From: Actinomadura terrae
Lineage (GTDB): Bacteria; Actinomycetota; Actinomycetes; Streptosporangiales; Streptosporangiaceae
Assembly: GCF_022751215.1 (NCBI RefSeq)
Contig: NZ_JAICDG010000003.1
Coordinates: forward strand, 620,001-684,000
Direction: 5' to 3'
Length of the DNA: 64,000 bases
Shown one piece after another: positions 45,075-53,778 of the stretch; positions within the stretch are counted from its first letter, which is position 1; each line of letters opens with the position of its first letter. The translations under genes were made by a program, and so were the position numbers. The notes under the pieces are model-generated. The model ran no database searches. It was not told the DNA's origin and saw nothing but the letters and a program-made list of their open reading frames with translations.

Positions 45075-47560
45075 TCACCCGGGGGCGACGTCGGGCTCTT
45101 CGTCGACGCGGTAGTGCGGGTGGTCCATGTCGGCGACCCGGGCCAGATGGAGGGGGACCGGCCAGCGCGTACGGCCCCGCCAGGAGACCGGCTGTGCGCA
45201 GAGCCGCGCCGCGATCACCGCCGCTGTCTCCTCGGAGAACCGTCCGGACCGGACGACGACGAACTCGGTGCCCGTGAACGAATGCCAGGGCTTGCCCTGG
45301 AGGGACTTCTTCTCGGGAGGAAGCGTGAACCGCGTGTACAGGGCTCCGGCGCGGCCGACGATACCGGACTCGTAGGTCGTGGACGTCCTGCCCAGCATCC
45401 AACTCCGCCTGCCGTCGTCTCCCTCGTGGACGTAGAGCCGGCCGTCCGGTTTGGCCGGCTGGCCCGGGTCCGCGGACCGCTTCCCGCCGGCCGCCTTGTG
45501 GACGGGCCGGGGGATCTCGGTGTCGTCCGAGCAGATGCGCACCACCGCGATGTCCCGAGCCTCCGGGAGGCCGTCCCCGGGCAGCGCCCCCGCCGCGAGG
45601 CGCGCGTCGGAGAGCCCGGACCACACGCGGCGGCTCGCGTCCGCGTCGATCATCACCAGTACCGGGTCCTCGTCGCGATCCGGGAGGGCGCCGAGGGCCT
45701 GGTCGACGAGATCGCGCGCGTTCGCGAAGGCGTCCCGGCCCGCCTCGGCTCCGATCGCGGAAGCGTGGAAGGCGGCGAGACCCTGGGCATGGGGACGCCA
45801 TCCGGCGCCCGGGACGTACATGTGCATGGTCCAGGGACGGGAGGGGTCCGGGTCGGCGTGCACGGCCACGAGCACGGTGACGAGGAGGGGACGTGCCCTG
45901 GCCGCAGTCGGGTTCTGCCGCCTGATGTGCACGCCGACGAGCCAGGCCGGCCGGTCCAGCGCGTAGGACCGCATCGTGACGGCGTCCCGGAGCCGGTCGT
46001 CGCTGAGCCGCCGAGCCGCATCAGGTCCTTGAGGGCCGCTTCGACGGGGTAGTCCGGTGCTTCAGGGTCCTCGGGGGCAGGGCGGGTCGCGAGGAACTGC
46101 GAGGCGACTCCGAGTTCGGCCAGTGCCCGCCGCAGCGAACGCTTGGTGTCGGGCCTGTCGTCGTCCTCCCCGTCATGGGTCGTCTCGACCAGCGCCAGCG
46201 TGAGGGTCCCAGGCTCGGCCTTCAGCATGGGCGCCTCCGACGCCAGCGCCGCGGCGTCGACTTGGACGTCGTCGAGGAGTGCCGCGATGTCGTAGCCCAC
46301 CACTTCGGTCTGCCGGGTGAGCGGCTGCACGACGCCGAGCGCGGGCGTCGGCTCGGGCGACTCCGGGTGCCGGTACTCTTCCAGCCCCTCCCGGATGCGC
46401 TTGCGGGTGGCGGACGACGAGGTCAGGTGGACGACGCGGAGACGGCCATGCCCGGTCGCGCCGATCGCGGCGTCCAGCGCCTCCGGCCGGATGGAGTCGC
46501 CCTTGGCCGTGGCGGGCACCCGGACGCTCACGCGACCGGACCCCTTGCCCGGGGCGGTGAAGGGCTGGTACGTGATCGGTTCCGCGTCCAGCGCCTTCGC
46601 GGCGTGCTCGGCCAGCCGCAGGTACGTGCGCGGGCCGACCCCGGTGCCGATCGGGTGTTCGGCGTTGGTCGCCCGCCAGGCGCGGACGTGGTCCGGATGC
46701 TCGCGCAGCACGTCCGGGCCCCACGGCAGCGGGTCGAGCCCGCAGGCGGTGACGATGTCGGCGCTGAAGTCACCGAGGACGCGTCCCACGCCGTCCTGGT
46801 CCTTGCGGTACCCCACCGGAAGCCGCAGCAGCGCGCTTCCGCCGTGCCTCCGGCCGTGATCGATCCAGACGTTGCGGACGTCGTAGAGGCCGTCGCGAAG
46901 GCGCGTGAGACTCGCGTCGACGACGCAGATCAGGTCGTCGACGCCCGGCATCGTCTTGATGTGCACGGTGATCTGCATGACGGCCCGCGCGTCGGTTCCG
47001 TTCCGCCGCGGCTTGGTGATCGGGTCGTCCCAGGCGACGAGGGCGCCGGAGCTGTCGAGGCGGAAGGCCACCTCGTGCCCGTCGAACAGCACCGGCGAGG
47101 CCGCGAGCCGCGCCGCGACCACCCACCGCAGGACCCCGTAGATCCAGGGCTCGGCGGCCACCCGCCCGGGCGCGGGCCGCCGCACCGCGTCGGCGAGCGC
47201 CGTGCTGACGGGAGCGACCTCGCCGAGCAGGGGAGCCAGCACGTTCGTGTCCGATCCGCGGCACAGACGCTCCCACCTGCGGACGGCGATGGCGAGGACC
47301 GTGGGGGCGATGGGCTCGGTGGTGACGAGGAGGACGTCGCCCTCGCCCATGCGCGTCCGGGGCAGCACACGCACGGGACGGCCGGTCACGGCGGCCAACG
47401 CGTTGGCCAGGGACGCGTGCGGAGCCCGCGCACGATCGCTCTTGCCGCGCCACCGCCGCCCGAGCTCCCAGAGGGCGTCGACGAAGACCGCCGGCAGCGG
47501 ATAGACGTACAGTCTGCCGAGCTGTTCGGATGCGAGGGGGAAAGCCGAGGTCTGCAACAT
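45075..47560 (-). CDS. pPIWI-RE Argonaute-like protein, apparent frameshift near 46010
   Basis: Two overlapping frames make one protein of about 828 residues. Codons from ATG 47560 to about 46012 give the N-terminal pPIWI-RE module (formerly DUF3962) and the MID-like part. The remaining 310 residues, in another frame, give the RNase H-fold PIWI-like domain: D-R-P-A-W-L-V-G, V-L-V-M-I-D-A-D-A-S-R, T-G-T-E-F-V-V-V-R-S and a Trp-Pro-rich end with M-D-H-P-H-Y-R. The frames meet in CTCGGCGGCTCAGCG (46001-46015); one missing base would explain it. Its GAGGAGTGA site overlaps the DinG-type helicase stop. The family is a predicted RNA-guided defence effector working with the adjoining helicase and REase. 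Confidence 0.8.
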
Positions 47561-47563
47561 CGT

Positions 47564-50500
47564 TCACTCCTCAGGGGACGATCGCCGGTCGGCGAACTCG
47601 AAGAAGGCCCGCAGGGTCGGGCCGTAGAGGCGGAGGAGAGGGTCGAGCTCGCCGGAGGCGGCCCACTCGTCCCGCAGCGCGCGGATGAGACGCGGCAGGT
47701 CCGACCCACCGCGCGTGTCGAAGAAGGCGTGGTCGACCAGGTGCACCCGACCGGGGGTGCCGCCGCGGCGGGCCCGGCCGACGAGCTGGACGAGGCCGAT
47801 GACGATCTCGGCGACGACGCCGCGCTGGACCCAGTCGGGCTGGGAGCGGAAGAACTGCGCGGAGCGGACCACCTCGGCGAAATGCCGGCCGGCCCTGCTG
47901 ATCCGGAGCCGGAGCGCGGCCTGGGGGTCCTCCTCGCGCTCCCGGTCCGTGGCCCAGAGCCGGTGGTTGATGTGGGCGAGCAGCTCGGCGGGCTCGTCGA
48001 TGATCGGGATGGGACGGACGACGAGGTAGATCGAGCCGAGCGCCGAGACCGTCCCGTCGAGGATGTTGACACCGCGTTCCACGGTGGCCAGCGGCGCGAT
48101 CAGAATGCGGGCCCCCGTGGCCGGGAAGCGCTCGACCCGGTCGGCGGTGAGGGTATGCCAGCGCGAGTCGGTCATCATGAGTTCGTCGTCCCGCCTGGCG
48201 ACGACGCAGAGCGATCCCGGCGCGGCTCCCGCACGCGCCATGCCCTCGGCCAGGTCGAGGCAGCTCGCGTACGAGGTAGTGGCGACGAGGATCAGGTCTC
48301 GTCCCGGTGTTCCCGACCGTAGGCGCCGAACGGCCAGCCGATCGAGTTCCGGGTGGAGCGTGGCGCGGTACAGGGACTCGCCGAGATCTCGCACGTTGAG
48401 GTCCCGTCGCGGCCCCTGGACGCCGGACACCCTGATCGGCGACCGGTCGGCCGAGAACGCCTGGGACGCGAGGACCGTCACCCCCGTGGGGTCGGTGTCG
48501 GGGACGCTCCAGGTCGGTGGCGTGTGGACGTGATGGTGCGGCGAGCCGGGGAAGTACGAGGTCGCCGACAGCCCGAGAACGGCCCTCGGCACGCCGGCGT
48601 GGGCGCGGGCGCGGGCGGTCAGTTCGCCCAGGTACAGCACGTACCCGTGCGGGTCGCCGCCGAAGGCGGCCATCGAGAGCTTGGCCTGCCGGGGCGTCTC
48701 CGGGGCATGGCGTTCCTTGAAGGCCAGGAACAGCCGGCCGAGCGGGCTCCCGGGCATGGCCGTCCACGCAGTCAGCCCGCCGAGCGCGTCCGCGACCTGT
48801 TCGGCGGACTCCGCGCCGACCGCCCGCAGGTGCGAGGTGTGCACGAACAGTTCCTGGAGCCGCCGCCGCAGCGGCTCCAGGTAGGCGCGGCGGATCATGC
48901 GTTCGGCGAGCAGGCCGCGCTGTGCCTCGTCCGCCACCACCGGTTGGAGCAGGCTCACGAGCCGCGTCAGATGGACGGGGAGGATCGCGTCCCGGCAGCC
49001 GTCCGACACCGCGCGCAACACCGTCGAGACCTCGGCCAGCAGTTCCCGTTGTTCGCGTTCGCCGAGGCCGCCGCCGAGCCGGAGTATGCCGGCCGCCTCG
49101 GCGACCGAGCCGGTGTAGAGAAGGTGGAGCGCGCGTGTCTCCTCCTCGGCGATGTCCCGGCCGTCAGGGGGCAGGCCGAGGAGCCGCCCCGTGATCCAGG
49201 CGTCATGGCCGCGCGGGACGATCCAGTGGTCGGTGCGCCAGCCGGGGCGGTGCGCGCGCACCGGGCGGAGCCAGCCGTGCGCGAGCCCCGCGACGTACCC
49301 GCCCGCCAGCAGTTGCAGATCGGAGAGGATCGGGCGGACCTCCCCGTCGATCTCGGCGGGGATCTGCCCGAAGGCGGTGCGGAACTCCTCCTCCAGCGTG
49401 TGGAGCGGGGTCTTCCACGGTCCGTCGGCGAGCACGAGATGGCGGGCGCTCCTGCCGATCACCGCGGCCTGGAACTGGTCCAGCTCGTCGACCGCCACGA
49501 GCTGGCACCGCCGGAGCAGGAACTCCTCGACGCTGAGCCGGTCCGAGCGTCCCGGCGCCGTCGCGCCGGAGGTTTCGAGGGGGATGTGCATCCGCCCGGT
49601 GAAGAACGTCTGGTGCGCGGTGACGATGACGTCGGCGTCCACGGCCTCCCGCATCAGCCTGAACTTGCCGCAGCCGGCCCGCCATGGGCAGGCGCGTGGA
49701 GCGCCGTCGGTCTCGGTCCTGCCGGGGCGCGAAGGGCGCAACTCCCGGCACGGCTCCTCTCCCGGCCGCCAGGCGTCCACCTCGGACTCGGTCTCGGCCG
49801 CCGCGGCGAGCGCGCAACCGTACGCCAGCCGCTCGTACGCCCAGGCGCCGAAGCCGTCCGGATCGTCGGTCGCGGCCTTCACCGCGTCGTCCATCAGCTT
49901 GGCCGGGGACAGCAACGGCGTGCAGGACGCGTCGATCCCCAGCAGCGACAGGTTGCTCTCGATGCGGTGCGCGAGCCGGAGCGCGGCGGCCCTGGTCGGG
50001 ACGACGAGCGCGGTGGTCAGATGCCGTTCGGCCGCGTGCGTTCCGATGACCTCCAGCAGCACGGACTTTCCGAAACCGGTCGGTGCCTGAAGGACCTTCG
50101 TGAGCCCGCCCGCGCCGATGCGCAGCCTTTTGGTGACGGTGTCGCCGTTACGGCCGACGAGCCCCGCGAACAGGGCGTCGACCCGCTCCAGGCGGTGTCG
50201 CTCGCCTCGGGCGAAGTCGATGCGCTCGGCCGTCTTGCGCAGGTCGTCGGCTTCGAGGACGACCTCGTCCTCACGGGGGGCGTCGGTCACCAACGGGAGC
50301 TCGTCGGTTCCGGCGCGCAGGTCGGTGAGGTTGTAGACCGCGCGGGTCGTGGTCGTCGCCGCGCCCTGGCGCAGGACGCGGAGCGTCGTCCGGTACCGGC
50401 CTGGGGTGGCCGCCTTCGTCAGCCGGGCGCCGTTCCTCTGCCGTCGCGAGAGTTCCGCGAGCAGACGGTCGGCGTGTTCGAGCGGAGGCAGGCCGTGGTC

Positions 50501-50821
50501 GGACGTGACCGTCCCGTCCGGTTCGCGGTGGTAGCCGGGCAGCCGCCCGGTCTCGGCGGCCGTGCGCAGCGCGGCGGCGAAGAACTCGCCGCTCGCCAGT
50601 TCGTCAGGGCGGTGCCGCAGCAGCGCGCAGACCCGTCGCTTGTCGTCCTCCGCGAGATGCCAGTAGCCCGGCCAAGCGTCGATTCGTCCCGTGAGCAGCA
50701 ATTGGGCGTGCTCCTCATGGGCTTTGCCGCCCATGCCGGGGAGATAGACCTCGGCGAGCGCCAGGGCACAGGAGATCGATGTCTGCTCGCGGACACGCCG
50801 TCCGTCGTTCGCCTGTGTCAT
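47564..50821 (-). CDS. DinG/XPD-type helicase of the pPIWI-RE cassette
   Basis: The 1085-residue protein has an N-terminal island-specific region (1-200), then a superfamily II helicase core: Walker A A-P-T-G-F-G-K-S (246-253) and D-E-L-D (445-448) in place of DEAH. Between them lie Cys336, Cys358, Cys378 and Cys384, the four ligands of a DinG/XPD iron-sulfur cluster. Late motifs include V-E-R-G-V-N-I-L-D-G and L-V-Q-L-V-G-R-A-R-R. It should unwind DNA 5'-3' or R-loops for the pPIWI-RE protein. Its start overlaps the REase stop by 4 bases (ATGA); pPIWI-RE follows after 3 bases. Confidence 0.85.
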   Translation of the reverse strand: MTQANDGRRVREQTSISCALALAEVYLPGMGGKAHEEHAQLLLTGRIDAWPGYWHLAEDDKRRVCALLRHRPDELASGEFFAAALRTAAETGRLPGYHREPDGTVTSDHGLPPLEHADRLLAELSRRQRNGARLTKAATPGRYRTTLRVLRQGAATTTTRAVYNLTDLRAGTDELPLVTDAPREDEVVLEADDLRKTAERIDFARGERHRLERVDALFAGLVGRNGDTVTKRLRIGAGGLTKVLQAPTGFGKSVLLEVIGTHAAERHLTTALVVPTRAAALRLAHRIESNLSLLGIDASCTPLLSPAKLMDDAVKAATDDPDGFGAWAYERLAYGCALAAAAETESEVDAWRPGEEPCRELRPSRPGRTETDGAPRACPWRAGCGKFRLMREAVDADVIVTAHQTFFTGRMHIPLETSGATAPGRSDRLSVEEFLLRRCQLVAVDELDQFQAAVIGRSARHLVLADGPWKTPLHTLEEEFRTAFGQIPAEIDGEVRPILSDLQLLAGGYVAGLAHGWLRPVRAHRPGWRTDHWIVPRGHDAWITGRLLGLPPDGRDIAEEETRALHLLYTGSVAEAAGILRLGGGLGEREQRELLAEVSTVLRAVSDGCRDAILPVHLTRLVSLLQPVVADEAQRGLLAERMIRRAYLEPLRRRLQELFVHTSHLRAVGAESAEQVADALGGLTAWTAMPGSPLGRLFLAFKERHAPETPRQAKLSMAAFGGDPHGYVLYLGELTARARAHAGVPRAVLGLSATSYFPGSPHHHVHTPPTWSVPDTDPTGVTVLASQAFSADRSPIRVSGVQGPRRDLNVRDLGESLYRATLHPELDRLAVRRLRSGTPGRDLILVATTSYASCLDLAEGMARAGAAPGSLCVVARRDDELMMTDSRWHTLTADRVERFPATGARILIAPLATVERGVNILDGTVSALGSIYLVVRPIPIIDEPAELLAHINHRLWATDREREEDPQAALRLRISRAGRHFAEVVRSAQFFRSQPDWVQRGVVAEIVIGLVQLVGRARRGGTPGRVHLVDHAFFDTRGGSDLPRLIRALRDEWAASGELDPLLRLYGPTLRAFFEFADRRSSPEE

Positions 50822-51936
50822 CGGGCTCCTCCCTGCCGAGCCGCTCGCCGGCGGATCCGGTCGTGGATCTGGTCCTCGGTGGCGATCCGCGTCTCAGGCA
50901 GGAGCCGCCGCAGCTCTCCGACCTGGTCGCGCCGGTAACGGGGCAGGACGAGATGGCCCGAGGCGATCGGCCGTTCCTCCAGCCTGCGGGCCAGCGCGGA
51001 GGCGGAAGCGTAGTCCTTGACGTCCAGGGTGAACTCCCAGCCGTCGCCTTCCCCCGTGCCCACGACCTGGATGTCGTGGAGGTCCTTTCGCGGGTAGAGG
51101 GTGGTCTCGACGCCGGGGAGTGCGGCGAGCCGGTCGTGCAGTCGTACCTCGACGACACCCGGCACCACGATGTAGCGCCAGACCGACTCGTCCACGCAGA
51201 CGGCGCCGTCCGCGGGCCGGGACCTGGGGGCGCGCCGCGCCGCGCCGACCGGACTCAGCCGCGGAGCGGTGCCGCCGTCCGGTGCCCCATAGACCGCCTC
51301 GTGGCGGGGGAAGTCGCAGCGCACCAGCGGGCCCCGCACCCGCATGGGCCAGCGGCAGACCGGACAGGGCCACCACAGACCGCGCCATTGCCGCTCCTCG
51401 GGAATCTCCGAGTACGAGACGAGTGCGGGGAGGTCGAGGGCGTCGCGCGCGAGCATCAGCTCGGTCAGGGCGCCCGCGGGGTGCTCGGTGATGAACCTCC
51501 GTCCCCGGGTGTACTCCTCGTCGGTTCCGACAAGGAGCGTGCGGAAGGCGGCCTTCTCGATCTGCTCACCCCGGTGCACGCGCCAGTCCGGAAGCCACCT
51601 GGCGCCGGGATCGTCCTGACCGCTCAGGACCTCGGCGGTGTAGTCGCAACCGATCTCGAAGGTCGCGTCGGTGAGCTCGTCGTCGGCGTCGAGCACCACG
51701 AGACCGCGCACATCGTCTCCGCATCCCGGCAGCCATGTGCCGAGGGGACGTCTCAGCGCCGCGACCAGCTCGACGGGGGTGGCGGGTCCCCGTCCGGGCC
51801 CGCACGTCCGCATGATCACGCCGGTCATCCTGGCGATCTCCGCCCAGGACTCCGGCCGCTCCCGCCTGACGGTCCAGGCGAAGCCGGCCCGGATCGCCGC
51901 CGTGACCGCCCGCTCGAGCGTCGTCGTACTCGTCAT
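50818..51936 (-). CDS. REase-fold protein of the pPIWI-RE cassette
   Basis: The ATG at 51936 has GAGGAAG 6 bases upstream; 372 residues. The N-terminal half is an island-specific domain. A zinc-ribbon-like cluster follows with Cys191, Cys194 and Cys207 (CPVCRW, then VRCDFPRH). The C-terminal domain carries a PD-(D/E)XK-like centre, with Asp285/Asp288 in R-K-D-L-H-D-I-Q-V and D-V-K at 305-307. This agrees with the REase subunit known from pPIWI-RE three-gene cassettes. It is predicted to cut DNA exposed by the helicase/pPIWI-RE complex. Confidence 0.78.
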   Translation of the reverse strand: MTSTTTLERAVTAAIRAGFAWTVRRERPESWAEIARMTGVIMRTCGPGRGPATPVELVAALRRPLGTWLPGCGDDVRGLVVLDADDELTDATFEIGCDYTAEVLSGQDDPGARWLPDWRVHRGEQIEKAAFRTLLVGTDEEYTRGRRFITEHPAGALTELMLARDALDLPALVSYSEIPEERQWRGLWWPCPVCRWPMRVRGPLVRCDFPRHEAVYGAPDGGTAPRLSPVGAARRAPRSRPADGAVCVDESVWRYIVVPGVVEVRLHDRLAALPGVETTLYPRKDLHDIQVVGTGEGDGWEFTLDVKDYASASALARRLEERPIASGHLVLPRYRRDQVGELRRLLPETRIATEDQIHDRIRRRAARQGGAR

Positions 51937-51946
51937 GTCGGCTTCC

Positions 51947-53578
51947 TCAGAACGGGGGCTCATCATCGGCGCCGGGCTCGGCGATGCCCTGGGCCACGGC
52001 GGCGGCGCGACCGCTGACCGATCGCGGAACGTCCAGCACCTCGCCCGTACGGGGGTCGATGCGGACGCCGTCCACCACGATCGGCGCCGCCGGGTCGGTC
52101 GGGGCGCGGTCCGGACACCACTGGGCGACCGGGCATCCCGCGCACCAGTGACCGGGGTTCGGACGGAAGGCGGTGTCCACGTGCCACTCGCCGGTCATCC
52201 GGACACGCGGGAAGACCTCCTCGGGCGCTTCACCGGGCGTCGCCGCCAGCGTGGTCTTCTGTTCCCGGTAGACGGTCCGGCCGCCCACCTCGCGGATCAG
52301 GTCGGGGTAGGCGACGACCACCACGTCGGCCGCGGGGTCGTACACCGCCAGGGCCGGTTCCGGGACGACGTTCTCCACCGTGCCGTCCAAGGGGCAGACG
52401 GCCAGATGCGCGAGCAGGAACGGTCGGGCGTCCAGGTACTCCTCATGGGTCATGACCTCCGCGGCCAGGCCGAGGTCCGCCGCGTCCACTTCCGGAAGGT
52501 CCTCCGGACGGCAGGCTCGGGCGGGCGAACGGCCGTGCGCGGCCTCCAACCACCGGTGGACGGCCCGGCCGCGCCGCACCGCCGAGCCGTCCGCCCACGG
52601 GGCCGCGGGAATGTGCAGCTCCCGGAGGTGCGCCTGCGCCGGGCAGACGAGGTACTGCCGTCCGGTCGTGACCGACCACGTCCGGCGATGCGTTCCGGTT
52701 CCCCCCAGGCCCAGCAGGCCGGGAACACGCGGCAGCGCCTCGCAGGACGCCCGCGCTTTGCAGTCGACGCAGTCGGAGCCCGGCCGCCTACCTCCGCCGA
52801 AAACGACAAGGGTCACGAGATGCCGCGTATTCTGCTGGTAGGTCCGGCGGATCTCGTCCGGAGCGGAGTCCACGAGAACCCTCGGGGCGACGCCGGCCGC
52901 CAGAACCACCTCCACCACCCGTACCCGCGTGGGCATGCTCTCGTCCGCGTCGACGTCGACCGGCAGATCCCGGTACACGTCGCCCTGCGCGCGCTGCCCC
53001 GCCGCCGCCACGAAGGCCATGGCGTCGTTGGACGGGGCGTCCGGTTCGCCGGCCCGGCTCATCCGCAGCCGCCGGAACTCCCGGACCCGGCCGCCCGCGG
53101 AGGCGTACCAGCGTCCCCAGGCGGTGAGCATCCGCAACTCGGCCGCCGACTCGTGCTGGACGACCCGGGGGAGCCGCTGCGGCACGAGCACGACACCCTC
53201 GGGTTCGAGTTCGTCCGCCACCCACTCGGCGGCCTGAAGGTAGGCGTCGCAGGCGTGCCGCACCCACACCGCCACCCCGGGGTGGACGGTGGAACGGTTG
53301 CGCGTGACGGCCTCGTCCGCCGCGTCCGCGATGTCCGCGCCATGGAACTCGACCGAGTCGAGCGCCCTCATGACGAGCCCCAGCGGGAACGTCTCCCAGG
53401 GCGCGTAGCGGCGCCGCTCGTACGCGCGCGGCCAGACCCGAGGGCGGGCCTTGAGGGCCGTGAAGTCGCGGCAGTGCCGGTCGTCGCGGTCGAGGGCGCT
53501 GGCCGAGAGCCTGATGATGTGCGCCTCACCGCGCAGCCCATCGGGAGTTCCCCACTCATGAACGGTCATGTCGTCCAT
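51947..53578 (-). CDS. Cas4/RecB-like PD-(D/E)XK nuclease with two Cys clusters
   Basis: Read from ATG 53578 (GTG 53605 is possible; no clear ribosome site), 543 residues. The C-terminal half is a RecB/Cas4-type nuclease: H341 (G-R-A-V-H-R-W-L-E), Asp426 (Y-P-D-L-I-R-E) and E439-Q-K441. Cys312 plus C479-x2-C482-x5-C488 are the ligands of a Cas4/AddB-type iron-sulfur cluster. The N-terminal half ends in a second C270-x2-C273-x5-C279 of identical spacing. It leads the leftward operon, with the REase start 10 bases beyond its stop. A 5'-end resection or guide-generating role is plausible (inference). Confidence 0.8.
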   Translation of the reverse strand: MDDMTVHEWGTPDGLRGEAHIIRLSASALDRDDRHCRDFTALKARPRVWPRAYERRRYAPWETFPLGLVMRALDSVEFHGADIADAADEAVTRNRSTVHPGVAVWVRHACDAYLQAAEWVADELEPEGVVLVPQRLPRVVQHESAAELRMLTAWGRWYASAGGRVREFRRLRMSRAGEPDAPSNDAMAFVAAAGQRAQGDVYRDLPVDVDADESMPTRVRVVEVVLAAGVAPRVLVDSAPDEIRRTYQQNTRHLVTLVVFGGGRRPGSDCVDCKARASCEALPRVPGLLGLGGTGTHRRTWSVTTGRQYLVCPAQAHLRELHIPAAPWADGSAVRRGRAVHRWLEAAHGRSPARACRPEDLPEVDAADLGLAAEVMTHEEYLDARPFLLAHLAVCPLDGTVENVVPEPALAVYDPAADVVVVAYPDLIREVGGRTVYREQKTTLAATPGEAPEEVFPRVRMTGEWHVDTAFRPNPGHWCAGCPVAQWCPDRAPTDPAAPIVVDGVRIDPRTGEVLDVPRSVSGRAAAVAQGIAEPGADDEPPF

Positions 53579-53778
53579 TAGAGCAGCTGTGAACTCGATC
53601 AACACATGATTCGGTTGATGGTAGGGTAATTCTTACCTTGAGGACAGTTCCACGGTTTCCCGACGCGATGTCATCCGTCGGCTTGCGGGAGGCGTCCACC
53701 CAGGGTGAGCATGTGCCACGTGCGGTACCGGTGGCCGCTCGCGACGGGGAGAGGCAACGGGAGGGGAGGGCCGGCGGC
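53579..53778. promoter_or_regulatory. Shared divergent control region of the two defence operons
   Basis: This 200-base region separates the divergent starts and is the most AT-rich part of the island around 53595-53640. It contains the hyphenated palindrome GGTAA-TTC-TTACC (53625-53637), also usable as part of a -10 element in either direction. The rightward gene has GGAGGGGAGGG about 10 bases before ATG 53779. A common regulator could control both operons from here. Confidence 0.5.

Noticed and set aside
46001..46015. Classic -1 programmed frameshift signal
   Set aside because: The sequence does not fit an X-XXY-YYZ slippery heptamer with downstream stem; an indel is simpler.
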